Shown here one piece after another: positions 1-5,764 of a stretch of DNA of 5,998 nt. The stretch lies in contig DIVW01000010.1 in the NCBI GenBank assembly GCA_002428365.1, positions 1 through 5,998 of the forward strand. Direction: 5' to 3'. The position numbers and the translations under genes were made by a program. The DNA is from Propionibacteriaceae bacterium UBA6122. GTDB taxonomy: Bacteria > Actinomycetota > Actinomycetes > Propionibacteriales > Propionibacteriaceae. The notes below the pieces were generated by a model that worked only from the letters and a program-made list of their open reading frames with translations, did no database searches and was not told the origin of the DNA. Numbering within the stretch: position 1 is the stretch's first letter; each line of letters opens with the position of its first letter.

Positions 1-2245
1 GGGTGGTGGTGGTGATGTGGACGGCAGGGGTGATCTCGATCGTGTAGGTGGCTTCGGCGGTCTTGCTGTTGTTGTCGGTTGCGGTGATCTGCACTACCTC
101 GAAGGCGCCGGCAACAGTTGGGGTGCCGGTGAGGATGCCGGTGGTGCTGAGGTTGAGTCCGTCAGGTAGGCCGGTAGCGCTCCAGGTATAGGGGCTGGTG
201 CCGTCGAGAGCAGTAAGCGTGGTCTCGGGGTAGTCGGTGCCGACCACCCCATTCGGCAGACTCGCGGTGGTGATGTGGACCGCCTGGGTAATGGCGATGC
301 TGAACGTGGTCTGGGCGGACTTAGAGCCCGCATCGGTGACGGTGATCTGCACGGCGTCGAAAGTGCCGTTGGCGGTCGGGGTGCCGGTGAGGATGCCGGT
401 GGTGCTGAGTTCGAGTCCGTCAGGCAGCCCGGTAGCCGACCACAGATAGGGGGCCGTGCCAGCCGCGGCCACCAAGGTGGTTTCTGGGTAGGTGGTGCCA
501 ACAACGCCAGCAGGCAGGGTGGTGGTGGTGATCGACAGCACCGCAGCGATCTCGATGGTGAACGACCGGGATGCGCTGTCGCCGTTGTCATCGGTGACGG
601 TGATCTGCACGGCGTCGAAGGTGCCGCTGGTGGTCGGCGTCCCAGTCAGGGCACCGCCGGTGCTGAGTTCGAGGCCATCAGGTAGCCCGGTAGCGCTCCA
701 CGAGTAGGGGGCGACACCGCCGCTGGCGGTAAGCGTGGTGCTGTAGGCGTTGCCAACCTCGCCGGCAGGCAGGCTGGTGGTGGTGATGGCCACCGCCTCG
801 ATCACCGTGAGAGAGACGGTCTTTTCGGCAGTTTTGCTGTTGGCATCGGTGATGGTCAGCTTGACCTGGTGTTCGCCAACCTCAGTGGTGACCCCACTTA
901 GGTGGCCGTCGGTGGTGAGACTGAAGCCGGTGGGCAGGTCTTCCGCGCTCCAGGTGTAGGGCTCGGTTCCGCCGGTTCCGATCAGCGAGGTGTCGTAGTC
1001 GTCACCGGAGACAGCAGTGGGCAAGGTGTCGAAATCTATTCCCACCACGGGTTTCACCACGATTGTGGTGTCAGTTTCAGCGGTCAGCCCGTTCGCGTCG
1101 GTGATTTTGAAGTGGACGTCATAGGTGCCCCGGGTGGTCGGGGTGCCAGACAGCAGACCCGACGAACTAAGCGTGACTCCATCAGGCAGACCGGTGGCCG
1201 TCCAAGTGAACGGTGCGGTGCCGCCGGTAGCGACCAATTCGGTGCTGTAGGACTCGCCGGTGACTGCCGGGGCCAAGCTGCCGATCACGATCGACGGTTG
1301 GGTCACCCCCGAAGTCACGGTGACCTGGCTGGTGGCGGTGGTTGTGGCTGCCGCGCCGCGGTAGGCGGTGGTGATTCCCCGATAGCTGAAGGTGCCGACG
1401 GCGCTCGGCGCGGTACCCAGAACGGCTGCCCCAGTGCTGCTTTGGGCGCCGGTGGCCACGGTTTGCCATTGGGAGCCCACCAGCTGTTGCAGCTGCACCG
1501 TTCGGCCGGCGCGGGCCGGGGTGAACCTCACCGTGGCTACCAAGGCTTGGCCAGTCACCGCAGTGGCTGGCAACGAGGCCGTGCCGCGCTGGGGGGACGT
1601 CGTCACCCGGAACGACTTCATCGTGATTGCCGAGTACTTCTTTTTCTTGATCTTCGTCTTCGGGGCGACAACCCGCAGTGATGCCGATCCTGAGATCGAG
1701 GCCGACACCTTGAAGGATCCGGCACTGTTCGTCTTGGCCGACTTGATTGTGAGCCAGCGGCTGCCGCTCTTTCGCTGCAACCGAACGGTGCGGATGCCCT
1801 TCTTACCCAATGATTCGGCCACGGTGAAGGTTTCGCCAGCCATCGGAGCAGCAGGCGTCACTGACACCGTGCGGAGTTTCCGGACCTTAGTGGTGATTCG
1901 TTTGTAGGTCTTCTTGCCGATCTTGACCTTCTTGGCCACGACCCGCAATTGGGCGGACGAAGCCGAGGTTGAGGTCGTGAACGAGTAGCCGCCCTTGGAG
2001 TTTGTCTTCCCGGCCGCCACCTGCTTCCACTTGCTCCCCACCTTGCGCTGTAGCGCTACCGGACGGGCAACTCTCGTGGCTAGCCGGCCCGTGATGGAGA
2101 AACTTTGGCCACGAATGGGGTAGCCCGGAGCTGCCTTTGGCGTCGAAGTCGCGGCGGCCTGGGCAACATTTGGCGACCCGGGCGACCCGGCCAACAAACC
2201 CACAGTTAGTAATACCGACAGCGCCACAGCGCACAGTCGCCGCAC
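1..2245 (-). CDS. Secreted multi-repeat surface protein with putative Ig (He_PIG-like) domains, C-terminus off the window
   Basis: The frame stays open for 748 codons from a GTG at 2245 to the window edge. I chose this GTG because GGGAAGG lies 6 nt upstream and translation begins directly with a signal peptide: RR near the N-terminus, a hydrophobic run at residues 4-20, and a likely cleavage after AQA (28-30). An in-frame ATG at 2311 would add 22 polar residues ahead of it. Residues ~46-310 hold three beta-rich modules centred on LQRKVGSKW (65-73), LQRKSGSRW (156-164) and LQQLVGSQW (252-260). The first two are very Lys/Arg-rich. From residue 317 come five complete Ig-like repeats and the start of a sixth, each with Y-S/P-x-T-x-L, a PY/F-x-W-x-A-x-x-LP-x-G core, L-x/T-G-x-P-T and a closing ITD/TVTD. 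Such repeats are typical of adhesins and other cell-surface proteins. No catalytic domain is visible, and any anchor (LPXTG or other) would lie beyond the edge. The ligand is unknown. I am confident of the gene and its secretion, much less of its role. Confidence 0.88.
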   Translation of the reverse strand, partial: MRRLCAVALSVLLTVGLLAGSPGSPNVAQAAATSTPKAAPGYPIRGQSFSITGRLATRVARPVALQRKVGSKWKQVAAGKTNSKGGYSFTTSTSASSAQLRVVAKKVKIGKKTYKRITTKVRKLRTVSVTPAAPMAGETFTVAESLGKKGIRTVRLQRKSGSRWLTIKSAKTNSAGSFKVSASISGSASLRVVAPKTKIKKKKYSAITMKSFRVTTSPQRGTASLPATAVTGQALVATVRFTPARAGRTVQLQQLVGSQWQTVATGAQSSTGAAVLGTAPSAVGTFSYRGITTAYRGAAATTTATSQVTVTSGVTQPSIVIGSLAPAVTGESYSTELVATGGTAPFTWTATGLPDGVTLSSSGLLSGTPTTRGTYDVHFKITDANGLTAETDTTIVVKPVVGIDFDTLPTAVSGDDYDTSLIGTGGTEPYTWSAEDLPTGFSLTTDGHLSGVTTEVGEHQVKLTITDANSKTAEKTVSLTVIEAVAITTTSLPAGEVGNAYSTTLTASGGVAPYSWSATGLPDGLELSTGGALTGTPTTSGTFDAVQITVTDDNGDSASRSFTIEIAAVLSITTTTLPAGVVGTTYPETTLVAAAGTAPYLWSATGLPDGLELSTTGILTGTPTANGTFDAVQITVTDAGSKSAQTTFSIAITQAVHITTASLPNGVVGTDYPETTLTALDGTSPYTWSATGLPDGLNLSTTGILTGTPTVAGAFEVVQITATDNNSKTAEATYTIEITPAVHITTTT
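25..1297 (-). repeat. Five tandem Ig-like coding repeats of 246-258 nt
   Basis: Unit starts on the minus strand are at about 1297, 1051, 796, 541 and 283, with a sixth beginning at 25. Unit lengths are 82, 85, 85, 86 and 86 codons. The last units are the most alike at DNA level. Positions 331-368 and 589-626 match over 38 nt with one mismatch, and 120-151 and 378-409 match over 32 nt without mismatch; both pairs are offset by exactly 258 nt, one repeat. The first two units (1297-797) are more diverged. This pattern fits stepwise tandem duplication or gene conversion toward the C-terminal side. Confidence 0.85.
1450..2110 (-). repeat. Three diverged ~91-96-codon modules with an LQ-x3-GS-x-W core
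   Basis: These are protein-level repeats in the N-terminal third of the secreted protein. The LQRKVGSKW, LQRKSGSRW and LQQLVGSQW cores are 91 and 96 residues apart, each followed by a T-N/S-S-x-G turn and a beta-strand. Modules one and two share the strand L-R-V-V-A and a Lys-rich segment (K-x-K-I-x-K-K). Module three has lost most of its charge. Similar modules occur in actinobacterial secreted proteins. I cannot name a Pfam family with certainty. Confidence 0.6.
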
Positions 2246-2251
2246 GAGAAG

Positions 2252-2258
2252 CCTTCCC
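2252..2258 (-). promoter_or_regulatory. Ribosome-binding site deciding the GTG start at 2245
   Basis: GGGAAGG on the minus strand lies 6 nt upstream of GTG 2245. It is the best Shine-Dalgarno match near this gene. The in-frame ATG at 2311 has only a weak GAGAG-like stretch 8 nt upstream. The first three Gs of this site also belong to the right arm of a 7-bp hairpin (2256-2262 with 2274-2280), so access to it may depend on folding. Confidence 0.6.
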
Positions 2259-2405
2259 TGGGGAACTTCAGATCCCAGGGTCGAGCCGGCGGGATCTCGG
2301 AACGAATCCATCCAATCAGCTCTCACCAGGGGCAAAAAAGTACCCCTGGGAGGGACTTAGGTAGTGGTTGAGTCTTCGGCGATGGTGTTCAAGACATTCC
2401 TGGGG
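2256..2405 (-). promoter_or_regulatory. Leader/upstream region with clustered CC(A/T)GGG inverted repeats and alternative hairpins
   Basis: Five CC(A/T)GGG-type cores lie at 2256-2263, 2274-2280, 2326-2332, 2343-2350 and 2399-2405. Centres of the first two, and of the next two, are each about 17.5 nt apart. They form perfect 7-bp stems: 2326-2332 with 2343-2349 (loop 2333-2342) and 2256-2262 with 2274-2280 (loop 2263-2273). A third 7-bp stem, AGATCCC/GGGATCT (2270-2276 with 2291-2297), shares bases with the second, so the two cannot form together. The stem nearest the gene covers part of its Shine-Dalgarno site. This could be an RNA switch, an operator array, or chance in GC-rich DNA. I recognise no known riboswitch class and no convincing -35/-10 pair. 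Confidence 0.4.
2334..2357 (-). terminator. Candidate weak intrinsic terminator or attenuator after the M4 protease gene
   Basis: On the minus strand, CCCT-CCC-AGGG makes a short stem with a 3-nt loop that G-T pairs could extend. It is followed within 4 nt by TTTTTT (2334-2339). It lies about 55 nt beyond the protease stop. The stem is short, and its right arm is also the left arm of the competing CCAGGGG/CCCCTGG hairpin, so it might act as an attenuator rather than a simple terminator. Confidence 0.3.
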
Positions 2406-2409
2406 TGGG

Positions 2410-3789
2410 TCAGTCGTCGCTGAGAAATCGGTCGAGTAGCTGACGCAGCTTCTGCGGCATCGACGGCTCAGATACCTCCAATTCAACTTCCGCCGCGGCA
2501 CATTGAATGCCGTAGACGTAGGCGTCCGGATGGGTGCCGGCGCTGGTGGCCAGCTTCGGCAGAGTGTCGGAAGCCAACAGCCCCTGCCAGGCTTTTCGAT
2601 CGGCCTTCGGCAACTCCGCCAAAGTGGTCTGCCGCTGCTTGGTGAGCCCAGCGAAGCCGCCACTGCGGCGCACCAGCACTTCGGCTTCCGGATCAATTCC
2701 GGCCGTAGCGGGACTGGCGTTGGCCGCTCCGGTGACCTCGACGGTTTCCCAGGCGGCACGGACGGCAACAACCTCCGCCGATGCTTTCCCGAAGCGGGCT
2801 TCGGCGGCGTCCTGGGTGAGGGCGGCGAAAGTCGCGAAATCACAATCGGGCTTGATCTTGTTGCTCGTTAAGGCGTCGTACCAGATCTGACCGGCCCGCT
2901 CCCAGGCGAACCCGCCGATGGCGATGGCGGCCAGGGCGAAGGCCCGATTGGGAATGCCGGAGTTGTAGTGCACCCCGCCGTTATCTTCGCGGGTCTGGAC
3001 GAAGTCGCTCATGGTGGCTGGCTGCGGGTCTTTGCCCAGCCGGGGATCGTCATAGGCCGTGCCCGGGTGCAACATGTTGCGCAGCGCGGTGCCTTGTACG
3101 CCAGGCAGTAGCAGGTCAGCGCCGATTAGCCAGTTGGCCTGCTCGGCACTCTGATTGGCCTGGTGTTGAGCCACCAGAATGCCGAATACGTCGGCAACCG
3201 ACTCGTTCAAAGCTCCGGGCTGATCGGCGTAGATCAGGGCAGCTGTGCGCTCGATAACTCCGTGGGCCAGCTCATGACCGATCACATCGAGGCTCGCGGT
3301 GAAGCGGCCGAAGATTTCGCCGTCCCCATCACCAAAGACCATTCGCGTGCCATTCCAGAAAGCGTTCTGGTAGCCCTCGCCGTAGTGGACGGTGCCAAGC
3401 AGGCGCAGTCCGGCATTGTCGATCGAGTTGCGCGAATAGGCCTTGTTGAACAACTCCCAGGTGGCACCGAAGCCGTCGTAGGCCTCATCAACTGCCTGGT
3501 CGCCGGTGGCTGCTTCACCCTCGGCACGCACCCGCTTGCCAGGTAGCCGCTCCACTCCGCCAGCATCGGAGATCAGTCGGGATGGGCCCGCCGGGGCCGC
3601 CTTGATTGGGGCCGCGATAGTGGGTGCCGGGGTGCCGGCTGAGGCCCGACGGCGGCGCTGCCGCTTATCTCGGGTGAGGGTGGCCAGCGCGGCAGTGGCC
3701 TGTGGCTCGTCGGTCTCGGCCAAATGCCGCAGAAGGTAGGGCGGCACGATGCCACGGACGGCGGGGAATTGACTGGGGTGGGCTGTCAT
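2410..3789 (-). CDS. Protealysin-like M4 metallopeptidase with a C-terminal emfourin-like inhibitor domain
   Basis: This 459-aa protein belongs to the thermolysin (M4) family of zinc endopeptidases. Visible zinc ligands are H172 and H176 of HELAH and E196 of ALNESVAD, with catalytic E173. The 24-residue spacing from H172 to E196 equals that in thermolysin (H142-E166). GGVHYNSGIPN supplies the second catalytic His (H274). The N-terminus has the IVPPYLL motif (14-20) of the short protealysin-type propeptide, followed by a basic, Ala/Pro-rich stretch (to ~75). No signal peptide is visible, as is usual for protealysin-like proteins. The catalytic domain ends near 352. A ~15-residue Ala/Pro/Gly linker leads to residues 370-459, with RRSGGFAG (374-381), a central LP...W, then D-A-Y-V-Y-G-I and a final P-x-K-L-x-x-LL segment. 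These resemble emfourin, the inhibitor normally encoded next to protealysin. The ATG lacks a good Shine-Dalgarno but keeps the propeptide motif near the N-terminus. The gene starts 37 nt after ybaK. The protease call is very secure, the inhibitor call moderate. Confidence 0.95.
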   Translation of the reverse strand: MTAHPSQFPAVRGIVPPYLLRHLAETDEPQATAALATLTRDKRQRRRRASAGTPAPTIAAPIKAAPAGPSRLISDAGGVERLPGKRVRAEGEAATGDQAVDEAYDGFGATWELFNKAYSRNSIDNAGLRLLGTVHYGEGYQNAFWNGTRMVFGDGDGEIFGRFTASLDVIGHELAHGVIERTAALIYADQPGALNESVADVFGILVAQHQANQSAEQANWLIGADLLLPGVQGTALRNMLHPGTAYDDPRLGKDPQPATMSDFVQTREDNGGVHYNSGIPNRAFALAAIAIGGFAWERAGQIWYDALTSNKIKPDCDFATFAALTQDAAEARFGKASAEVVAVRAAWETVEVTGAANASPATAGIDPEAEVLVRRSGGFAGLTKQRQTTLAELPKADRKAWQGLLASDTLPKLATSAGTHPDAYVYGIQCAAAEVELEVSEPSMPQKLRQLLDRFLSDD

Positions 3790-3826
3790 AGAGCAAGCAT
3801 GCCCGCCGCCACTGACATTTTGGCGG

Positions 3827-4279
3827 CTAGTCGGTGACGTCGGCTACCTGGGCCTTCAGGGCTGCGATGGCCGCATCGGCGTCCAACACCACTGCCGCGC
3901 CTGCTTCGCCGGCACCCAGGCTGATTTCGCGTCCGCACATGCTCGAATCGGCGATCACCGGCCAGGCGGTGTGCGCGCCGAAGGGGGTGATGGTGCCGCG
4001 TCGATACCCGGTGGCCTCGAAGGCAGTGGCCGCATCCGGCATCGACAGCCGAGCCACGCCGAGGATAGCTCGCAGCTTTGGCCACGAGATCTCCCGGTCA
4101 CCGGGTACCAATACGAACAGGTAGTCGCCAGCTGCCCGGCGCACCACCAGTGTTTTAACGATGTCGGACGGGTCGATCCCTCGAACTCGTGCGGCCTGCG
4201 CCAGCGAGTCGACCCGTCCGTGCCTTACGACGCGGTAGGGCACCCCAGCGGTGTCGAGCGCGGACGCCGCCGGTACCAC
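3827..4279 (-). CDS. YbaK/EbsC-family aminoacyl-tRNA deacylase
   Basis: This is a cytoplasmic trans-editing enzyme of the YbaK/ProX type, which hydrolyses mischarged aminoacyl-tRNA such as Cys-tRNA(Pro). From the GTG at 4279 it has 150 aa, a typical length, and begins with VPAASALDTAGVPYRVVRH, which lines up with the usual family N-terminus. Visible hallmarks are IVKTLVV with the conserved Lys (K42), the L-V-P-G-D segment, GYRRGTITPFG (91-101) and GREISLGAGEAG (116-127), which form the substrate pocket. A TTG at 4315 would give 162 aa and a 20-nt overlap with the CBS gene, but it lacks a clear ribosome-binding site and adds residues the family normally does not have. No Shine-Dalgarno is strong at either start. 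The stop-to-start gap to the CBS gene is 16 nt and to the protease 37 nt, so the three may share a transcript. Exact tRNA specificity cannot be read from sequence. Confidence 0.88.
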   Translation of the reverse strand: MVPAASALDTAGVPYRVVRHGRVDSLAQAARVRGIDPSDIVKTLVVRRAAGDYLFVLVPGDREISWPKLRAILGVARLSMPDAATAFEATGYRRGTITPFGAHTAWPVIADSSMCGREISLGAGEAGAAVVLDADAAIAALKAQVADVTD

Positions 4280-4295
4280 CCCGGTCGGGGCAAAC

Positions 4296-4724
4296 TCAGG
4301 TGTGGAGGTATTCAAGCAAGTGGTTGCGCTCGTCGGTGAGCTGGTCGATGCGGTATTTCACCACGTCGCCCAAGGACACGATGGCTACCAGTTGCCCGTC
4401 CTCGACCACCGGGATGTGTCGTAGCCGGGAGTAGGTCATGGTGTGGGCGGTCGCGCCCAAGCCGTCCTCGAGGGTGGCGGTAACCACCGGGGTGGTCATC
4501 ACCTCGGCCACAGTGCGGTTCAGGATCTCGCCACCGTCAGCTGCGAGATGGCGCACCACGTCACGTTCGCTGACGATCCCGTCCACGCTGCGTCCGTCGG
4601 AACTGACCACGACGGCACCGATATTGCGGCGGGCCAGCAGTTCGACTAGTTCGGCCACGGTGGCCTGGGCTCGGATGGTCACCACCTCGGCACCCTTGTT
4701 GTGAATCACATTTGCGATCTTCAT
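4296..4724 (-). CDS. Tandem CBS-domain protein
   Basis: This 142-aa protein consists almost entirely of two CBS domains, a Bateman module that usually binds adenine nucleotides or S-adenosylmethionine and acts as an energy or redox sensor. CBS1 covers roughly residues 8-62, with N-I-G-A-V-V-V and the signature GIVSERDVVRHL (49-60). CBS2 covers roughly 72-128, with V-M-T-T-P-V-V, then RLRHIPVVEDG (100-110) and L-V-A-I-V-S-L-G-D-V-V-K. No enzyme or transporter domain is attached, so it must act alone or on a partner. Stand-alone proteins of this pattern are common in actinobacteria and proteobacteria. ATG 4724 is the natural start (MKIANVIHNKG is a usual family N-terminus), although no clear Shine-Dalgarno precedes it. 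The downstream ybaK gene follows closely. The ligand and target are unknown. Confidence 0.9.
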   Translation of the reverse strand: MKIANVIHNKGAEVVTIRAQATVAELVELLARRNIGAVVVSSDGRSVDGIVSERDVVRHLAADGGEILNRTVAEVMTTPVVTATLEDGLGATAHTMTYSRLRHIPVVEDGQLVAIVSLGDVVKYRIDQLTDERNHLLEYLHT

Positions 4725-4822
4725 GTTCTGACATTACGGGATAGAAGCGCGGTCCTGAAGGAGCTGGTTGGTGCGGTAAATACGCCCCCCAGATAGGGAA
4801 TGTGTTGGCGCGTCCCGCCCGA
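4725..4822 (-). other. Intergenic gap between putB and the CBS gene
   Basis: This 98-nt stretch separates the HAD/putB pair from the CBS/ybaK/protease run and must hold any promoter of the latter. I see no hairpin with a T-tract for termination and no convincing -35/-10 pair. TTCAGG and TAATGT spaced by 17 nt just upstream of ATG 4724 are a poor match. Confidence 0.4.
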
Positions 4823-5764
4823 TCAGCGCCCGATCAGGGCCCGGGCGAAGAACATCAGATTCGCTGGACGCTCGGCCAGGCGGCGGATGAAATAGCCCCA
4901 CCAATCGCTGCCATAGGGCACATACACCCGGACGGTCTGGCCAGCAGTAGCCAGGCGGCGTTGCTCGTCGGAGCGGATGCCGTAGAGCATTTGGAACTCA
5001 TAGCTGCCCGGTTCGCGTCCGGCTGCCTGGGCGAGTTCGGGAATCGCGGCGATCAACTCCGGGTCATGGGTGGCTAGCAGTGGGGTGCCTTGGCCGTGCA
5101 TTAAGACTGCGGCGCAGGCCAGGTAGGACGCTGAGACTTCCTCGCGATTACGAAAGGCCAATTCGGCTGACTCGGCGTAGGCGCCTTTGCACAGTCTGAT
5201 TCGCGACCCAGGTCCGTCCAGCACGGAGACGTCTGAAATGGTGCGGTGGAGATAGGCCTGCAGCACGCCAGCGGTGGTGGGGTAGTCGCGGCGCAGCTCA
5301 GCCAGGATGCCCAGGGTGGCATCGGTGGTGGTGTGGTCCTCGGCGTCGATGGTCACTGTGGTACCCACTGCTGCCGCTGCGGCGCAGATGGCCCAGGCGT
5401 TGTTCAAGGCGATTCGCGGGCCATCGGGCAGGGCCAAACCGAGGGCGGTCAGCTTCACCGAGACCTCAGCTGACCGGGCCAAGTCGGCCTTGCCCAAGGC
5501 AGCCAGCAGGTTCAGGTAGGAATCGCGGATCGCGGCGGCATCAGCGGCGTTGGTGGTGTCTTCGCCTAGGTGGTCGATGGTGGCCAACAGTCCGTTGGCG
5601 GCAAGGCGTCGGACCGCGTCCAGACAGTCAGCCACGGTTTCGCCCGGGACGAAGCGAGCCACGACCTTGGCGGTCACGGGGAGCTTGAGGGCGAGTTCTC
5701 GGGCGCTGCGGCTGCGAGCCAGGCTCAGCAACGGGCCGCGCAGGGCGGACGCCAGGATGCTCAT
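4823..5764 (-). CDS. putB: Proline dehydrogenase (monofunctional, FAD-dependent)
   Basis: The enzyme oxidises L-proline to 1-pyrroline-5-carboxylate with FAD, passing electrons to the respiratory quinone pool; it is the first step of proline catabolism. At 313 aa it has the length of the monofunctional actinobacterial/Bacillus type rather than bifunctional PutA. The beta/alpha-barrel motifs appear in order: VSVKLTALG (101-109), IDAEDH (139-144), YLHRT (171-175), RIRLCKGAYAE (188-198), ATHDP (231-235), FQMLYGIR (257-264), RVYVPYG (279-285) and YFIRRLAERPAN (291-302). The last supplies the Arg pair that binds the proline carboxylate. ATG 5764 has GGAG 5 nt upstream and overlaps the stop of the HAD gene in an ATGA, so translation is probably coupled. 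The usual partner, P5C dehydrogenase, is not in this window and may lie outside. The symbol follows common use for monofunctional enzymes; function is very secure. Confidence 0.95.
   Translation of the reverse strand: MSILASALRGPLLSLARSRSARELALKLPVTAKVVARFVPGETVADCLDAVRRLAANGLLATIDHLGEDTTNAADAAAIRDSYLNLLAALGKADLARSAEVSVKLTALGLALPDGPRIALNNAWAICAAAAAVGTTVTIDAEDHTTTDATLGILAELRRDYPTTAGVLQAYLHRTISDVSVLDGPGSRIRLCKGAYAESAELAFRNREEVSASYLACAAVLMHGQGTPLLATHDPELIAAIPELAQAAGREPGSYEFQMLYGIRSDEQRRLATAGQTVRVYVPYGSDWWGYFIRRLAERPANLMFFARALIGR

Noticed and set aside
1..14. GGT trinucleotide runs (also near 519-530) as phase-variable slippage sites
   Set aside because: They encode Thr runs in the repeats and slippage by whole units would keep the frame, so they cannot switch the gene off.
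94..591. A 165-codon Pro/Ser/Arg-rich minus-strand frame inside the repeat region
   Set aside because: It is the wrong frame of the Ig-like repeats; its apparent repetitiveness comes from the underlying DNA repeats.
1..1297. Regularly spaced repeats, considered as a CRISPR array or minisatellite
   Set aside because: The period is 246-258 nt, always a multiple of three, and follows protein domain boundaries. There are no short palindromic repeats with unique spacers.
902..1907. Long plus-strand open frames (902-1681 and 1392-1907) that could be genes
   Set aside because: They mirror the minus-strand repeat gene in GC-rich DNA, are Gly/Arg-rich with no recognisable domain, and the minus-strand frame has a clear signal peptide and periodic Ig-like repeats.
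2246..2409. Known riboswitch (c-di-AMP ydaO type or c-di-GMP GEMM type) ahead of the secreted protein
   Set aside because: The hairpins are suggestive and c-di-AMP switches do precede actinobacterial wall-protein genes, but I cannot match the conserved core sequences of either class.
4800..4830. GGCGC/GCGCC inverted repeat at the end of putB as a terminator
   Set aside because: Only 5 bp with a 14-nt loop, overlapping the stop codon and with no T-tract after it.
4802..5077. Plus-strand open frame opposite the end of putB
   Set aside because: It is antisense to the conserved proline dehydrogenase motifs, with no homology I can recognise.
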